Below are positions 1-9,167 of a stretch of DNA of 64,000 bases, piece after piece. The stretch spans positions 11,580 through 75,579 of the forward strand of contig CAZUWF010000009.1 in NCBI GenBank assembly GCA_964624065.1, read 5' to 3'. This DNA comes from UBA7960 sp964624065 (GTDB taxonomy: Bacteria > Bacteroidota > Bacteroidia > Bacteroidales > UBA7960). A model generated the notes under the pieces. That model made no database searches and was not told where the DNA came from. It saw nothing but the letters and a program-made list of their open reading frames with translations. Position 1 is the first letter of the stretch. Each line of letters begins with the position of its first letter. A program made the translations under genes and the position numbers.

Positions 1-215
1 CAGAAGCCTGGAAGAAAACCGTGGCCGAAAAGGAAATCGAAGGGGTTCACCTGAATGTTCCGGGCAGGCAACACCCAGTTCCGGTGGCCTATGCGGTAAG
101 AGGTATACCAAAGTTCATGCTTATTGGGCGCGATGGAAAGATCCTCGACAATGTTCCACCTAGACCAAGCAGCGATGCTATAGACCAAGCAATTTTAAGT
201 GCTCTCGAATTGTAA
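1..215 (+). CDS. TlpA-like thioredoxin-fold protein, C-terminal fragment
   Basis: Partial gene whose 5' part lies outside the window; the open frame runs in from position 3 and stops at 213-215. The visible 71 residues align almost residue for residue with the C-terminus of the next gene: EAWKK, EGVHLN, the cis-Pro loop region VRGIPKF, LIGRDGK and the NVPPRPS tail. It is therefore a tandem paralogue of the TlpA/ResA-like redox lipoprotein at 250-1665. The family carries out thiol-disulfide exchange in the periplasm, but the CxxC motif is not visible here. The next gene begins 34 bases downstream with no terminator between them, so the two are probably cotranscribed. Confidence 0.85.
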   Translation, partial: EAWKKTVAEKEIEGVHLNVPGRQHPVPVAYAVRGIPKFMLIGRDGKILDNVPPRPSSDAIDQAILSALEL

Positions 216-249
216 AATTTCTTAACAATCAAATTTTTTAACACAAACA

Positions 250-1665
250 ATGAAAAAACTAATCTTTTTATCCTTCCTGATAATTGCCGCTTCCTGTGGT
301 TCAAAAAAATCAGGCGATTTTACCGTTAGCGGGGTTATCAGCAACCTTTTTTCTGAAGAAGTTACTGTTTTTTACCCAAAGAATGCCATTTCAAAAGATA
401 TGGAGGAGGTTAGTGCAAAGCTTGACGAAAACAAAGCTTTCACCATTACTCTAAACCTGCCAGAAGCCAAGATTGGATTCATAAGGATAGGAACAACCCA
501 GTTTCCTTTATATCTTATTCCCGGAGGCAACATCAACCTGACCTACGATGCCCTCCTTCCCGATTCACTTCCGGTTGTTACGGGCAAGAAATCCAGCGAG
601 ACCACCTTTATTTTTGACTTTATGAAGCATAGTCAAGAAAAGTATGGCCGGGAGTGGCTTTTCGAAACATTTGCAAAGAATTACGATGAGTTCATTCCTG
701 TCATAGAGGAAGCCTACAAGGAAAAACTGTCATTCTTGAAAGGGTTCAAAGGAACCAACAAGCTTGACAAATCTTTCAGGAAGATGATGGAAGCCGATTT
801 CTTGTTCGATAAAAAGCTCAGCCTGCTAAATTATCCAGAGTATTATGGCTTCCTATCACAAGGGGCAAAGCCAAACATACCCGACGATTTTATGAGTTTT
901 GTTGACGACAAGAAACTATTTAACGACAAGTATCTTACATCGCAGTATTACATCGCATTCGTAAACACCGTTTTGGAAAAGAAAGTAGGGGAGAAGGTAA
1001 ATGCAAGCCAGGAGGAATTTAATGCCGATTCCTACCTTTCGGCTCAATTTCAGCTTGCCAATGAAATGTTTACAGGCAAAACCCGCGAACTAGCCGTTGC
1101 AGGCCTGATGGAAAACATTTTTGGCTATGCCTCCAAGGAATTGGCAATTGAAAAATACGAAGAGTTCAAAAGTTTGGTCAAAAATCAGGAGTACTTGGAT
1201 CATGTTGAAGCAATGTACCGCGCATCCATTGCACTATCGGTTGGCCAGCCTGCCCCCAACTTTACCCTTACCGACATTAATGGCAACAAAGTTTCGCTGA
1301 GTGATTTTGCCGGCAAGGTGGTGTACCTCGATTTTTGGGCAAGTTGGTGTGGTCCTTGCTTGCAGCAAATTCCAAGTGCGCGTGAATTGAAAAAGAGAAT
1401 GGAAGGCAAGGACGTGGTATTCCTTTACGTATCCCTCGACGAGGATCAGGAAGCCTGGAAGAAAAAAGTTGCCGAGGAGAAATTGGAAGGTGTGCACCTT
1501 AATGCCCCGGGGCTTCAGCAAGAGGTTGCCAAGCTCTACAATGTTCGCGGAGTACCTACTTTTTTCATTATTGGTAAAGATGGATTGATTTTCGACAATC
1601 GCCCGCCAAGGCCTAGCGATGAAAATATTGATAGTGTTTTGCTTGCCGCCCTCGTAGAAGAATAA
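250..1665 (+). CDS. TlpA/ResA-like thiol-disulfide lipoprotein with N-terminal DUF4369-like domain
   Basis: A 471-residue protein. It begins with a lipoprotein signal (MKKLIFLSFLIIAASC; the lipobox cysteine is residue 16), so it should be anchored to a membrane outside the cytoplasm. Residues about 24-115 are a beta-rich domain resembling DUF4369, followed by a helical region to about 330. Residues about 335-470 form a thioredoxin/AhpC-TSA domain with the redox motif WCGPC at 366-370 and a cis-proline loop VRGVPTF. The family reduces or rearranges disulfides in envelope proteins; the substrate is unknown. It is the second copy of a tandem pair and is followed by a clear terminator at 1687-1722. 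Confidence 0.9.
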   Translation: MKKLIFLSFLIIAASCGSKKSGDFTVSGVISNLFSEEVTVFYPKNAISKDMEEVSAKLDENKAFTITLNLPEAKIGFIRIGTTQFPLYLIPGGNINLTYDALLPDSLPVVTGKKSSETTFIFDFMKHSQEKYGREWLFETFAKNYDEFIPVIEEAYKEKLSFLKGFKGTNKLDKSFRKMMEADFLFDKKLSLLNYPEYYGFLSQGAKPNIPDDFMSFVDDKKLFNDKYLTSQYYIAFVNTVLEKKVGEKVNASQEEFNADSYLSAQFQLANEMFTGKTRELAVAGLMENIFGYASKELAIEKYEEFKSLVKNQEYLDHVEAMYRASIALSVGQPAPNFTLTDINGNKVSLSDFAGKVVYLDFWASWCGPCLQQIPSARELKKRMEGKDVVFLYVSLDEDQEAWKKKVAEEKLEGVHLNAPGLQQEVAKLYNVRGVPTFFIIGKDGLIFDNRPPRPSDENIDSVLLAALVEE

Positions 1666-1686
1666 GAGTTTCTTTTTACACTTCTG

Positions 1687-1722
1687 CTGCCCTGAATCGG
1701 AATGATTTTGGGCAGTTTTTTT
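1687..1722 (+). terminator. Rho-independent terminator after the TlpA pair
   Basis: Inverted repeat CTGCCC (1687-1692) / GGGCAG (1710-1715) with possible extra AATC/GATT pairing in the loop, followed by seven T residues at 1716-1722. It lies 22 bases after the TlpA-like stop codon. Confidence 0.75.
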
Positions 1723-1750
1723 GTTTTATGAAATTTTGGTTTTACCTTCG
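1720..1750 (+). promoter_or_regulatory. Bacteroidota-type promoter for folE
   Basis: TTTG at 1720-1723, a 19-base spacer, then TACCTTCG at 1743-1750. This matches the -33 TTTG / -7 TAnnTTTG architecture with one mismatch. It overlaps the end of the preceding terminator and lies about 85 bases before the folE ATG. Confidence 0.6.
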
Positions 1751-1835
1751 TCGTCTAATTTTGAAAGAAAACTGCCATTTCAACAATACTTAATTGAGCT
1801 TTGGAAAGGTTTTTTGCCCTACAATTATTGGTAAC

Positions 1836-2477
1836 ATGACTGCAGAAATTAACTCGCAAATGGCCAGCGAAAACACGATGGACGATTACAAGAAGGTTGA
1901 TCTCTACAATGCGGAGAAGATCAGTCAAATTGCCTCGCACTACCAGATGGTTTTGGAGCTTATTGGCGAAGACCCCTCGCGCGAGGGATTGCTGGATACT
2001 CCTGTTCGGGTGGCCAAGGCCATGCAGTTCCTAACACACGGATACGATCTCAACCCTGCCGAGATACTCAAGTCTGCTATGTTTGCCGAAGATTACAAGC
2101 AAATGGTTATCGTTAAGGACATTGAGATCTACTCGTTGTGCGAGCACCACATGTTGCCTTTTGTGGGCAAGGCTCACGTGGCTTACATTCCAAACAGGCA
2201 CATTGTGGGCTTGAGCAAGATACCTCGGGTTGTGGATGCTTTTGCCCGCAGGTTGCAGGTTCAAGAAAGACTCACCACCCAAATAAAGGATTGCATTCAG
2301 GACACCTTGAATCCATTGGGAGTCGCAGTGGTTATAGAAGCCCACCACTATTGCATGATGATGCGGGGAATACAAAAACAAAACTCGGTTACCACCACTT
2401 CCGATTTTACCGGAGCCTTTCTAACGAGTAAGACGCGTGAAGAATTTATACACCTAATCGGAAGCAAATTACACTGA
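1836..2477 (+). CDS. folE: GTP cyclohydrolase I
   Basis: FolE converts GTP to 7,8-dihydroneopterin triphosphate, the first step of folate (and pterin) synthesis, as a cytosolic zinc enzyme. From ATG 1836 the protein has 213 residues, normal for the family. Zinc ligands are visible as C102 and H105 in SLCEHHMLPF and C173 in HHYCMMMRG. Other signatures are GEDPSREGLLDTP and GLSKIPR. The open frame extends upstream to a TTG at 1794, but the ATG at 1836 gives the usual N-terminus. It stands alone with its own promoter; thyA and folA of the same metabolic area lie about 9 kb downstream. Confidence 0.95.
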   Translation: MTAEINSQMASENTMDDYKKVDLYNAEKISQIASHYQMVLELIGEDPSREGLLDTPVRVAKAMQFLTHGYDLNPAEILKSAMFAEDYKQMVIVKDIEIYSLCEHHMLPFVGKAHVAYIPNRHIVGLSKIPRVVDAFARRLQVQERLTTQIKDCIQDTLNPLGVAVVIEAHHYCMMMRGIQKQNSVTTTSDFTGAFLTSKTREEFIHLIGSKLH

Positions 2478-3548
2478 TCCACTAAGGAATTTTCGAGCCT
2501 TATTTCCTCTCGCATCATTTCCCACATAGTTACCAAAGTTTATCGAAGACCTAAGCAGAAAACCTGCCGTCAACGTTTTGGGAATTGCAGATGTTGATCA
2601 CAATTTCCTTCAAGAAAATATCCAGAACTCCTTAACCAACTGTGACAAAAGGAATAACCTGGAGGATTACAACGAGATTTTAAGCGTGGTTGCGTGCTTT
2701 AAAGCACTAGCACGGAAAGATCGATCCCCCGGACCCTTCAAACAAGTTCTGGTTGATCAAAGCTGCAAGGCTTAGCAATGATTTCAACATTATTGGGCTC
2801 AAAACCGATGTTATAAAGGATATGCGGTCCAAACCATAATTGAATAAGAGGTTCGTGAACGCAGGGATTGAAGTTGTCCCCACCAAGGTTGTTGAAGATT
2901 TTTTAACCTCCACCGAATTCCTTATACTGGCTGGTTATCCGGGGGTAGCCTTGCCCGATATGGCAGTGGAGGCAATGTTTGTTTGCAAAATTTACAACCA
3001 AATCCAGCTAGGGTACTTCTTTGCCAACACGCCTGTCGTTGGTTTTTTCTCAGGCATCCCAAATATTTTGATGGGTCTTAGGCCATAAGCTGCAGTTACT
3101 ACCCCAAACACTTTATTGGCCAAAATCCTGACTCCAGCATTTCCACAAGTCGCCCTATTCTTTTATGCCAAATTTGAACAATTCGTGGTACCTGCAGTGG
3201 AATAAAAAATCAAAAATAATAATCTACCCGGGACAGGGTGCCCGGGAAGAAACTATTGTTCGCTATGCCACTCAACTGGAGGCCATTTTCAGGATCAAGA
3301 ACATTCAGGCATTTATGACTACTGCGGGTACAATATAAACCACGATTGGCCCTGGAAGGAAAAGCAATTTTCCCACCCTGTGAGAATTTTTTTGTAATCA
3401 TTTACAAAAACCAAGACCGGAAAACCTCCTCACGTTGCAACTTTAACATACAAGGAGTAAGTAGGCCTGTTTTTTTTTGTGAAACCATGAGCCTGCATTT
3501 TTTACATCCTTAATTGCGAAACCCGCCGGCCGTGCCCAGGGGACAATT
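2478..3548. other. 1.07 kb without an intact gene; probable decayed coding sequence
   Basis: No open frame here gives a recognisable protein. On the plus strand, protein-like stretches occur in different frames, interrupted by stops: about 2530-2775 (reading FIEDLSRKPAVNVLG onward), about 2750-2838, 2840-3088 and parts of 3085-3400. The 2840-3088 piece contains VCKIYNQI, YFFANTPVV and PNILMG, which weakly recall the C-terminal half of lipid-A-disaccharide synthase (LpxB); this is only a guess. The pattern suggests an old pseudogene with several frameshifts and stops. The end carries no obvious terminator for glgC. Confidence 0.4.
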
Positions 3549-4811
3549 CTAAATGGAGTACCCGTTGGGTATTATTGCCCCTTTTTTAACTATTACAATC
3601 CCGTCTTTAACCCAGTAAAGGTCATTTTCGGTTTCTGCCAAATGTTTCCCGCCATTTATTCTCACGTCATCGCCAATGCAGCAGTTGCGATCAAGAATAC
3701 AGTTGTTCAGGTAACTCCGCTCACCCACTCCCATTATTGCCTCGCCTAGCTTTCCCGATTTGATGTCATCTAGATTTTGAAAATAATCGTTGCCCATCAG
3801 GTAGGAGTTTTCTACTGTGGTCCCCTTACCTATTCTCGACCTGATTCCAATTACCGAGCGCACGATGCGGCTTGCGTTTATTATACAGCCATCTGCAACA
3901 ACCGTTTTTTCAAGCGTGGTGCCTGAGATCTTTGATGGAGGCAGCATCCTTGCACGGGTATACACGTACTTTGAGTTGTCGAACAGATTGAACTTTGGTA
4001 TCTCGTCAGTAAGGCCAAGGTTGGCTTCCCAAAATGATTCGATGGTTCCAATGTCGGTCCAGTAACCACTGTAAGGAAAACTCGCCACCTTGTATTTCTT
4101 AATTGCTTGTGGTATTATTCCTTTTCCAAAATCTGTTGCATCTTCCTTCATCAATTTTTCCAAAAGCTCGCGATTGAAAAGGTAAATGCCCATTGATGCC
4201 AAATAAACCCTTCCCTGACTTTTCATTTCGTCTCCCACCTCCGATTCCCATAGTGGCAAAACATCGTGGCTTGGTTTTTCTATGAACTCCACAATGCGGT
4301 TGCCATTGTCGGTCTTCAAAATTCCAAATCCGGCGGCATCCTTTGCATTAACCGGCAGGGTGGCGATAGATATACCAGCTTTTGACTTTGCGTGCGCTTC
4401 TATCATCTCGTCGAAGTCCATTTGGTACAGTTGATCGCCCGAAAGTATAAGTGCATGCTCGAACTCGTAGGTATCGAAGTGGTGCATGCACTTCCTAACG
4501 GCATCCGCGGTACCTTCGAACCAGTTCTTGTTGTGGGGTGTTTGCTCGGCAGCCAAAACATCAACAAAGGATTCGGAAAAATGACCGAATTGGTAGGTGT
4601 TCTTAAGGTGCTTGTTGAGCGATGCCGAGTTGAACTGGGTGAGCACGAAAATCCTATCTATACCTGAGTTTAGGCAGTTGGAAACAGGGATGTCAACCAG
4701 CCTATACTTGCCCCCTATGGGTACGGCAGGCTTAGATCTTTCGCTTGTAAGGGGAGCCAACCTACTACCTTGGCCACCTCCAAGAATGATTGCTAGCGTT
4801 TTCTTTTTCAT
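3549..4811 (-). CDS. glgC: Glucose-1-phosphate adenylyltransferase (ADP-glucose pyrophosphorylase)
   Basis: GlgC makes ADP-glucose from glucose-1-phosphate and ATP, the committed step of bacterial glycogen synthesis. The 420-residue protein opens with the nucleotidyltransferase signature LAIILGGGQGSRLAPLT, followed by KPAVPIGGKYRLVDIPVSNC. It has the YWTDIGTIESFWEAN segment and a C-terminal left-handed beta-helix region (VVADGCIINAS, VENSYLMG). The frame is open back to 4871, which would overlap glgA, but the ATG at 4811 places the Rossmann strand at the normal distance from the N-terminus. It lies 8 bases after the glgA stop, so glgA-glgC form an operon. Confidence 0.95.
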   Translation of the reverse strand: MKKKTLAIILGGGQGSRLAPLTSERSKPAVPIGGKYRLVDIPVSNCLNSGIDRIFVLTQFNSASLNKHLKNTYQFGHFSESFVDVLAAEQTPHNKNWFEGTADAVRKCMHHFDTYEFEHALILSGDQLYQMDFDEMIEAHAKSKAGISIATLPVNAKDAAGFGILKTDNGNRIVEFIEKPSHDVLPLWESEVGDEMKSQGRVYLASMGIYLFNRELLEKLMKEDATDFGKGIIPQAIKKYKVASFPYSGYWTDIGTIESFWEANLGLTDEIPKFNLFDNSKYVYTRARMLPPSKISGTTLEKTVVADGCIINASRIVRSVIGIRSRIGKGTTVENSYLMGNDYFQNLDDIKSGKLGEAIMGVGERSYLNNCILDRNCCIGDDVRINGGKHLAETENDLYWVKDGIVIVKKGAIIPNGYSI

Positions 4812-4819
4812 AGTATCAG

Positions 4820-6232
4820 TTATTTGATGGTTTTGTATAAATCGATGTATTCCCGGGCCGATTTCTCCCATGAATGGTCAATTCCCATTATCCTATTCCT
4901 GACCATTGAAAGTAGTTTTTGATCTTTGAAAAAGTGTTTTGCCCTATGAAGGGCGTGAAGCAGGTCATCTGTCGTAACGTTGTCGTGACAAAAACCAAAG
5001 CCACCCTCTTCCATATCAATCACGGTGTCCCTTAGTCCGCCGGTTTTTCTAACAATTGGTATTGTTCCGTATCGCAGTGCGTACATCTGGTTTAAGCCGC
5101 AAGGCTCAACCTTGGAGGGCATTAACAGGAAATCGGCTCCGGCATAAATTTCGTGCGCCAGTTTTTCGTTGTATCCGATGTAGGTGGCGTAATTACCTCT
5201 AAAGGCGCCCCCAATCTGCTCGAGACTACCCTCTATGCTTCCCTCGCCGGAGCCAAGAAACAAGAAATTTTGCTCGCCAGGGTAGCTTGTCAGGGCTTTA
5301 AAGGCAAAATCGGGCAGTATTTGGGCCCCTTTTTCAAAGGCTAACCTCCCGATAAATGCAAGTAGCGGTTTTTCTGGGTCGAGTCCAAAAGTGTTGCAAA
5401 GCTTTTTCTTGTTTGCAAGTTTTCCTCTTTCAACATCCATAGCCGAATAATTGTATTGGAGGAGCCTGTCGGTGGCAGGGTTCCACACCTCGGTGTCAAT
5501 CCCGTTCAATATGCCATAGCACTTCCAGCTTTCTGCCTCGAGCAGGCTTTCTAGCCCGCTCATTGTGTGTCTAATATCAGCCATATAACTTGGCGATACA
5601 GTGGTTACCCTCCAAGCGTTCTTTATTGCCGAAGCCATAGGGTTAATTGCCCCATTCCATTCTACCAAGCCGTGGAAAAAAGAGTGGAAAGGGGGGAGAT
5701 AATGGGCTTTTTCCAGGCTAAATTGGCCTTGGTACTCGCCATTGTGAATTGTAAAAACCGTGGGGGTGTAGGATAGGTGGCGGTATTCCCACACTCTTGA
5801 TAACATAAACGGAATGAAGCCTGTATGTTGGTCGTGACAATGCACTAAATCTATCTTTTTTTCCCAGGAGCACAGCCAGTTAACCGTTGCGGTTTGAAAG
5901 GTAACGAAACGTTCGGTGTCATCGCGGTACGAATAAATTTTTTCCCTGTCAAAAAGTCCGGGAATATCAATCAAATATAGGTGAAACCCCGGATCAAAAT
6001 CTGTGACTAACAGCACGTTGAATGTAAATGTGATTTCGCCCAACCTGGCATACCCCTTGAAAATGTTCTTGAACGATTGTGCCTCTTTGAACTTGTTGTG
6101 GTAAAATGGCATTATTACCGACACATCGTGGCCTAGTTTTTTCTGGTATTTGGGAAGCGCCCCAACAACATCGGCAAGACCTCCTGCCTTTGCCACCGGG
6201 TAGCACTCCGCACTAATGTGTAGTATCTCCAT
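4820..6232 (-). CDS. glgA: Glycogen/starch synthase (GT5)
   Basis: GlgA transfers glucose from ADP-glucose to the non-reducing end of an alpha-1,4-glucan in the cytosol. The protein has 470 residues, typical of GT5 enzymes. The N-terminal sugar-nucleotide loop reads KAGGLADVVGALP (residues 15-27; usually KVGGL or KTGGL). HCHDQHTG and the C-terminal acceptor/donor motif VEPCGLNQMYALRYGT followed by KTGGLRDTV are clear. It is the first gene of a glgA-glgC pair. A weak promoter-like TTTG-N21-TAAATTGC can be read on the minus strand around 6272-6304. Confidence 0.95.
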   Translation of the reverse strand: MEILHISAECYPVAKAGGLADVVGALPKYQKKLGHDVSVIMPFYHNKFKEAQSFKNIFKGYARLGEITFTFNVLLVTDFDPGFHLYLIDIPGLFDREKIYSYRDDTERFVTFQTATVNWLCSWEKKIDLVHCHDQHTGFIPFMLSRVWEYRHLSYTPTVFTIHNGEYQGQFSLEKAHYLPPFHSFFHGLVEWNGAINPMASAIKNAWRVTTVSPSYMADIRHTMSGLESLLEAESWKCYGILNGIDTEVWNPATDRLLQYNYSAMDVERGKLANKKKLCNTFGLDPEKPLLAFIGRLAFEKGAQILPDFAFKALTSYPGEQNFLFLGSGEGSIEGSLEQIGGAFRGNYATYIGYNEKLAHEIYAGADFLLMPSKVEPCGLNQMYALRYGTIPIVRKTGGLRDTVIDMEEGGFGFCHDNVTTDDLLHALHRAKHFFKDQKLLSMVRNRIMGIDHSWEKSAREYIDLYKTIK

Positions 6233-6543
6233 TGGTTAGTAATTTGTTAATGCCGAAATCGTTTGCAATTTATGAAAAATAAAATAGCAACAGCAAATGT
6301 TATGTAAAAAAATCAATTTTTCTTTTAAGATTGGGACTTGGTGTTTTTGTAGTTCAAAAAACCGCAGAATTTTTTGATTGATTACTCAAATATTCACAAA
6401 ATCAAAATAAATACTGCTCGACAAGCTTTTTAAAAATGTTTTGGTACCAAGGCCTCCAATTGGTAGCGCCCTTCAAACCTCCTTTGAAAAAAGAACCGCC
6501 GGTCGAATATTCGACCGGCGGTTCTTTTTCACGGGAAGAAAAA
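6233..6543. other. Intergenic region between glgA and hppA
   Basis: A 311-base AT-rich gap between two minus-strand genes. It holds the hppA terminator palindrome at 6488-6529 and, close to glgA, a weak minus-strand promoter candidate. Nothing else recognised. Confidence 0.6.
6488..6529 (-). terminator. Perfect 42-bp palindromic terminator of hppA
   Basis: Bases 6488-6529 form an uninterrupted palindrome centred between 6508 and 6509, with a GC-rich core (GAACCGCCGGTCGA and its complement) flanked by A-run and T-run. It begins 15 bases after the hppA stop in the transcription direction and works as a U-tailed hairpin on either strand. Confidence 0.9.
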
Positions 6544-8751
6544 CTATAGAATGCTGTATGCCACTGCCACTCCAACGGTTACCACTGAGGCCATCACCAT
6601 CAATTTTATGAGAATGTTGAGGCTAGGGCCAGATGTGTCTTTGAAGGGGTCGCCAACGGTATCGCCAATAACTGCCGCCTTGTGGGCATCGGAATTCTTT
6701 CCGCCGTGGTGCCCTTCTTCGATGTACTTTTTGGCGTTGTCCCAAGCACCGCCGGCATTTGCCATGAAAATTGCAAGGGCAAAGCCCGAGGTTATGGTTC
6801 CTATCAATAATCCGGTTACACCGGCTACACCAAAAACAACACCAACCAAAACCGGTATGAAAAGAGCAGCAAACGATGGTATCATCATTTCGCGTTGCGC
6901 ACCCTTGGTCGAAATTTCGACACACCGTGCATAATCTGGCTCAGCATTTCCCTCCAAAATACCTTTTATCTCCCTGAACTGCCTGCGCACCTCGTCAACC
7001 ATTTTTTGGGCAGCGCGACCAACGGCATTCATTGTCATACCACTAAACAAAAATACAGCCATAACTCCCAAGAATACACCGACGAGAACTTTTGGATTCA
7101 TCAAGTGGATTTCGTAGTGGTAAATAAAGTCAATAAACTGGGCATCTTGGGCAGGAACCACACCATTGATGCCATTAATAGGTTCGAAAGGCCTGTCGAG
7201 GAACTTAACGAACATAATTTTTATTTCCTCGAAATATGCTGCCAAAAGAGCCAATGCTGTAAGTGCTGCAGAGCCTATTGCAAAACCCTTACCTGTGGCG
7301 GCGGTGGTGTTGCCAAGTTGGTCAAGGGCATCGGTGCGTTCGCGAACCTTGGGGTCGAGCTTTGACATTTCGGCGTTTCCTCCAGCATTATCGGCTATCG
7401 GACCATATGCATCTGTGGCAAGGGTAATTCCTAAAGTTGAAAGCATGCCCACGGCTGCAATTCCTATTCCGTAAAGGCCCACATTGAGATTTGCCACATC
7501 AAATGTAAAGCCTGATGCTAGGAGGTAGGCAAGTGTAATGGCCACAACAATGATAGCCAGCGGCACGGCCGATGAGAACAGACCGATACCTACTCCCGAA
7601 ATAATAAGTGTTGCAGGGCCTGTTTCGGCTGACTTGGCAATCTTTCGGGTAGGTTTGAAGGCCGATGCCGTGAAATACTCGGTTGATTGGCCAATTCCAA
7701 TTCCCGCCAACAAACCCACCACGATCGATCCCCATATGCCAAGGTAGTTTGGAATATTGAGGAAGTACAAAATTCCGAGAGATGCTAAGATTATTAGGCC
7801 CGCGCTTACATTTACACCAAAGCCCAAAGAGCTTAACAATTGTTTCATGGTGGCACCTTCCTTGGTTCTAACCAAAAAGACTCCAATTATTGAAAGAAGG
7901 GTTCCAACGGCGGCAATGAGCATGGGGGCAATAACCGCACTAAGCTGCAGTTCGGCTGCACCTGCAAAGGCGGCTGCACCCAGAAGGGCGGTGGCAAGAA
8001 TTGAACCTGCAAATGATTCGAAAAGGTCGGCTCCCATACCCGCTACATCGCCCACGTTATCGCCCACGTTATCGGCTATGGTGGCCGGGTTGCGTGGATC
8101 GTCCTCGGGTATGCCTGCCTCAACCTTGCCAACAAGGTCGGCACCAACATCGGCAGCCTTAGTATAAATTCCCCCACCTACACGAGCAAACAAAGCTTGC
8201 GTGGAGGCACCCATACCAAAGGTAAGCATTGTAGCTGTAATGGTAAGAAGCTTCATCCCCGCCGAAGCTTCGGGAATGGCAAGGTTCAATATGATAAACC
8301 AAATGGAAATATCGAGCAATACTAGTCCAACAACAACCAAACCCATCACAGCACCACTGCGAAACGCCAACCTCAGCCCTCCGTTTAGCGATTCGCGGCA
8401 AGCATTGGCAACCCTGGCTGATGCAAAGGTGGCAGCACGCATACCAAAGAAACCGGCCAAGCCACTAAAAAATCCCCCGGTAATGAATGCAAATGGAACC
8501 CAATGGTTTTGGATGTTTAAAACGTAAGCCATAATTGCAAAAATCAGGGTAATGACCAAGAATACGACTGTAACAACCTTGTACTGCTGCCTCAAGTAGG
8601 CATTGGCACCTGCCCTAACGTGTTTGGCAATTTTTTTCATCATATCCGTGCCCTCACTGTACCCAAGCATTTGCTTGAAAAAGAAGTAAGCAAAGCCAAG
8701 AGCCACAACTGAACTGATTGGAACAAGCCAAAAAATTAATGGTAAGTTCAT
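6544..8751 (-). CDS. hppA: Membrane-bound, K+-dependent ion-pumping pyrophosphatase
   Basis: This integral membrane enzyme hydrolyses pyrophosphate and pumps H+ and/or Na+ out of the cytoplasm. The 735-residue protein has about 16 hydrophobic segments. The substrate and Mg-binding signature DDPRNPATIADNVGDNVGD is at residues 217-235, and a second acidic motif (DAYGPIADNAGGNAEM) is at about 447-462. In GNTTAATGKG (480-489) the position that is Lys in K+-independent enzymes is Ala484, so this is the K+-dependent subclass; many of those pump Na+, but the ion cannot be settled here. It is a single-gene unit with a minus-strand promoter at 8795-8825 and a strong terminator. Confidence 0.95.
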   Translation of the reverse strand: MNLPLIFWLVPISSVVALGFAYFFFKQMLGYSEGTDMMKKIAKHVRAGANAYLRQQYKVVTVVFLVITLIFAIMAYVLNIQNHWVPFAFITGGFFSGLAGFFGMRAATFASARVANACRESLNGGLRLAFRSGAVMGLVVVGLVLLDISIWFIILNLAIPEASAGMKLLTITATMLTFGMGASTQALFARVGGGIYTKAADVGADLVGKVEAGIPEDDPRNPATIADNVGDNVGDVAGMGADLFESFAGSILATALLGAAAFAGAAELQLSAVIAPMLIAAVGTLLSIIGVFLVRTKEGATMKQLLSSLGFGVNVSAGLIILASLGILYFLNIPNYLGIWGSIVVGLLAGIGIGQSTEYFTASAFKPTRKIAKSAETGPATLIISGVGIGLFSSAVPLAIIVVAITLAYLLASGFTFDVANLNVGLYGIGIAAVGMLSTLGITLATDAYGPIADNAGGNAEMSKLDPKVRERTDALDQLGNTTAATGKGFAIGSAALTALALLAAYFEEIKIMFVKFLDRPFEPINGINGVVPAQDAQFIDFIYHYEIHLMNPKVLVGVFLGVMAVFLFSGMTMNAVGRAAQKMVDEVRRQFREIKGILEGNAEPDYARCVEISTKGAQREMMIPSFAALFIPVLVGVVFGVAGVTGLLIGTITSGFALAIFMANAGGAWDNAKKYIEEGHHGGKNSDAHKAAVIGDTVGDPFKDTSGPSLNILIKLMVMASVVTVGVAVAYSIL

Positions 8752-8794
8752 CTTTTTGTTTTTTTGTAAAAATAAAATTATTGATTAATCAATG

Positions 8795-8825
8795 CAAATT
8801 TAGAGTTTTATGTTAATTGCCACAA
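8795..8825 (-). promoter_or_regulatory. Promoter of hppA
   Basis: Read on the minus strand: TTG (8825-8823), 20 bases, then TAAATTTG (8802-8795), a perfect TAnnTTTG box, about 44 bases upstream of the hppA ATG. Confidence 0.6.
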
Positions 8826-9097
8826 GGTAATTTTCTAAAACCCTTGTCTTGTAGCGTTGGGAGGGTTTAATTTTGATCCAATCAGCTGTAATGCAATTGA
8901 TTGAAAGAAAGGTTGATATTAATCAATCTTTTAGCATTGTCCTTAGGTTATTGTATTGGCTTGGTTAGACTTTGATTATTCTTAGTAATTATTTCGCCAT
9001 AAGCCATTTCCGGGAATTTTTGCCTTTTGGCGATTAATTCTAGCAATCCATCATCTTCAAATTTTTTCCCCTTTCAATGTTTCAATATGTTTTTTTG

Positions 9098-9105
9098 TAA
9101 ATTTG
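9098..9105 (+). promoter_or_regulatory. -7 box upstream of the nuclease-like gene
   Basis: TAAATTTG is a perfect TAnnTTTG box followed by C. The -33 element is poor: only TTTC at 9072-9075. It probably starts the 9168-11320 transcript. Confidence 0.45.
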
Positions 9106-9167
9106 CTTTTCGCAAATCAACATTTGGGGGATTTTAGCTGCCTTAGCCTTTGCCAATAAGCAATGAA

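Larger units (their letters stand above)
8752..9167. other. Divergent intergenic region, hppA / nuclease-like gene
   Basis: A 416-base AT-rich divergent spacer. Its minus-strand side carries the hppA promoter (8795-8825), and its plus-strand side carries TAAATTTG at 9098-9105, about 63 bases before the next start codon. No open frame or RNA gene was recognised between them. Confidence 0.6.

Noticed and set aside
2840..3088. Possible LpxB fragment as a real gene
   Set aside because: The frame has no proper start, ends abruptly and lacks the rest of the enzyme. It is kept only as part of the decayed region because the resemblance is weak.
6895..7365. A 156-codon plus-strand frame within hppA
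   Set aside because: Antisense to conserved hppA motifs; no family features. It is a shadow of the GC-biased membrane-protein codons, as are the other long plus-strand frames in 6551-8527.
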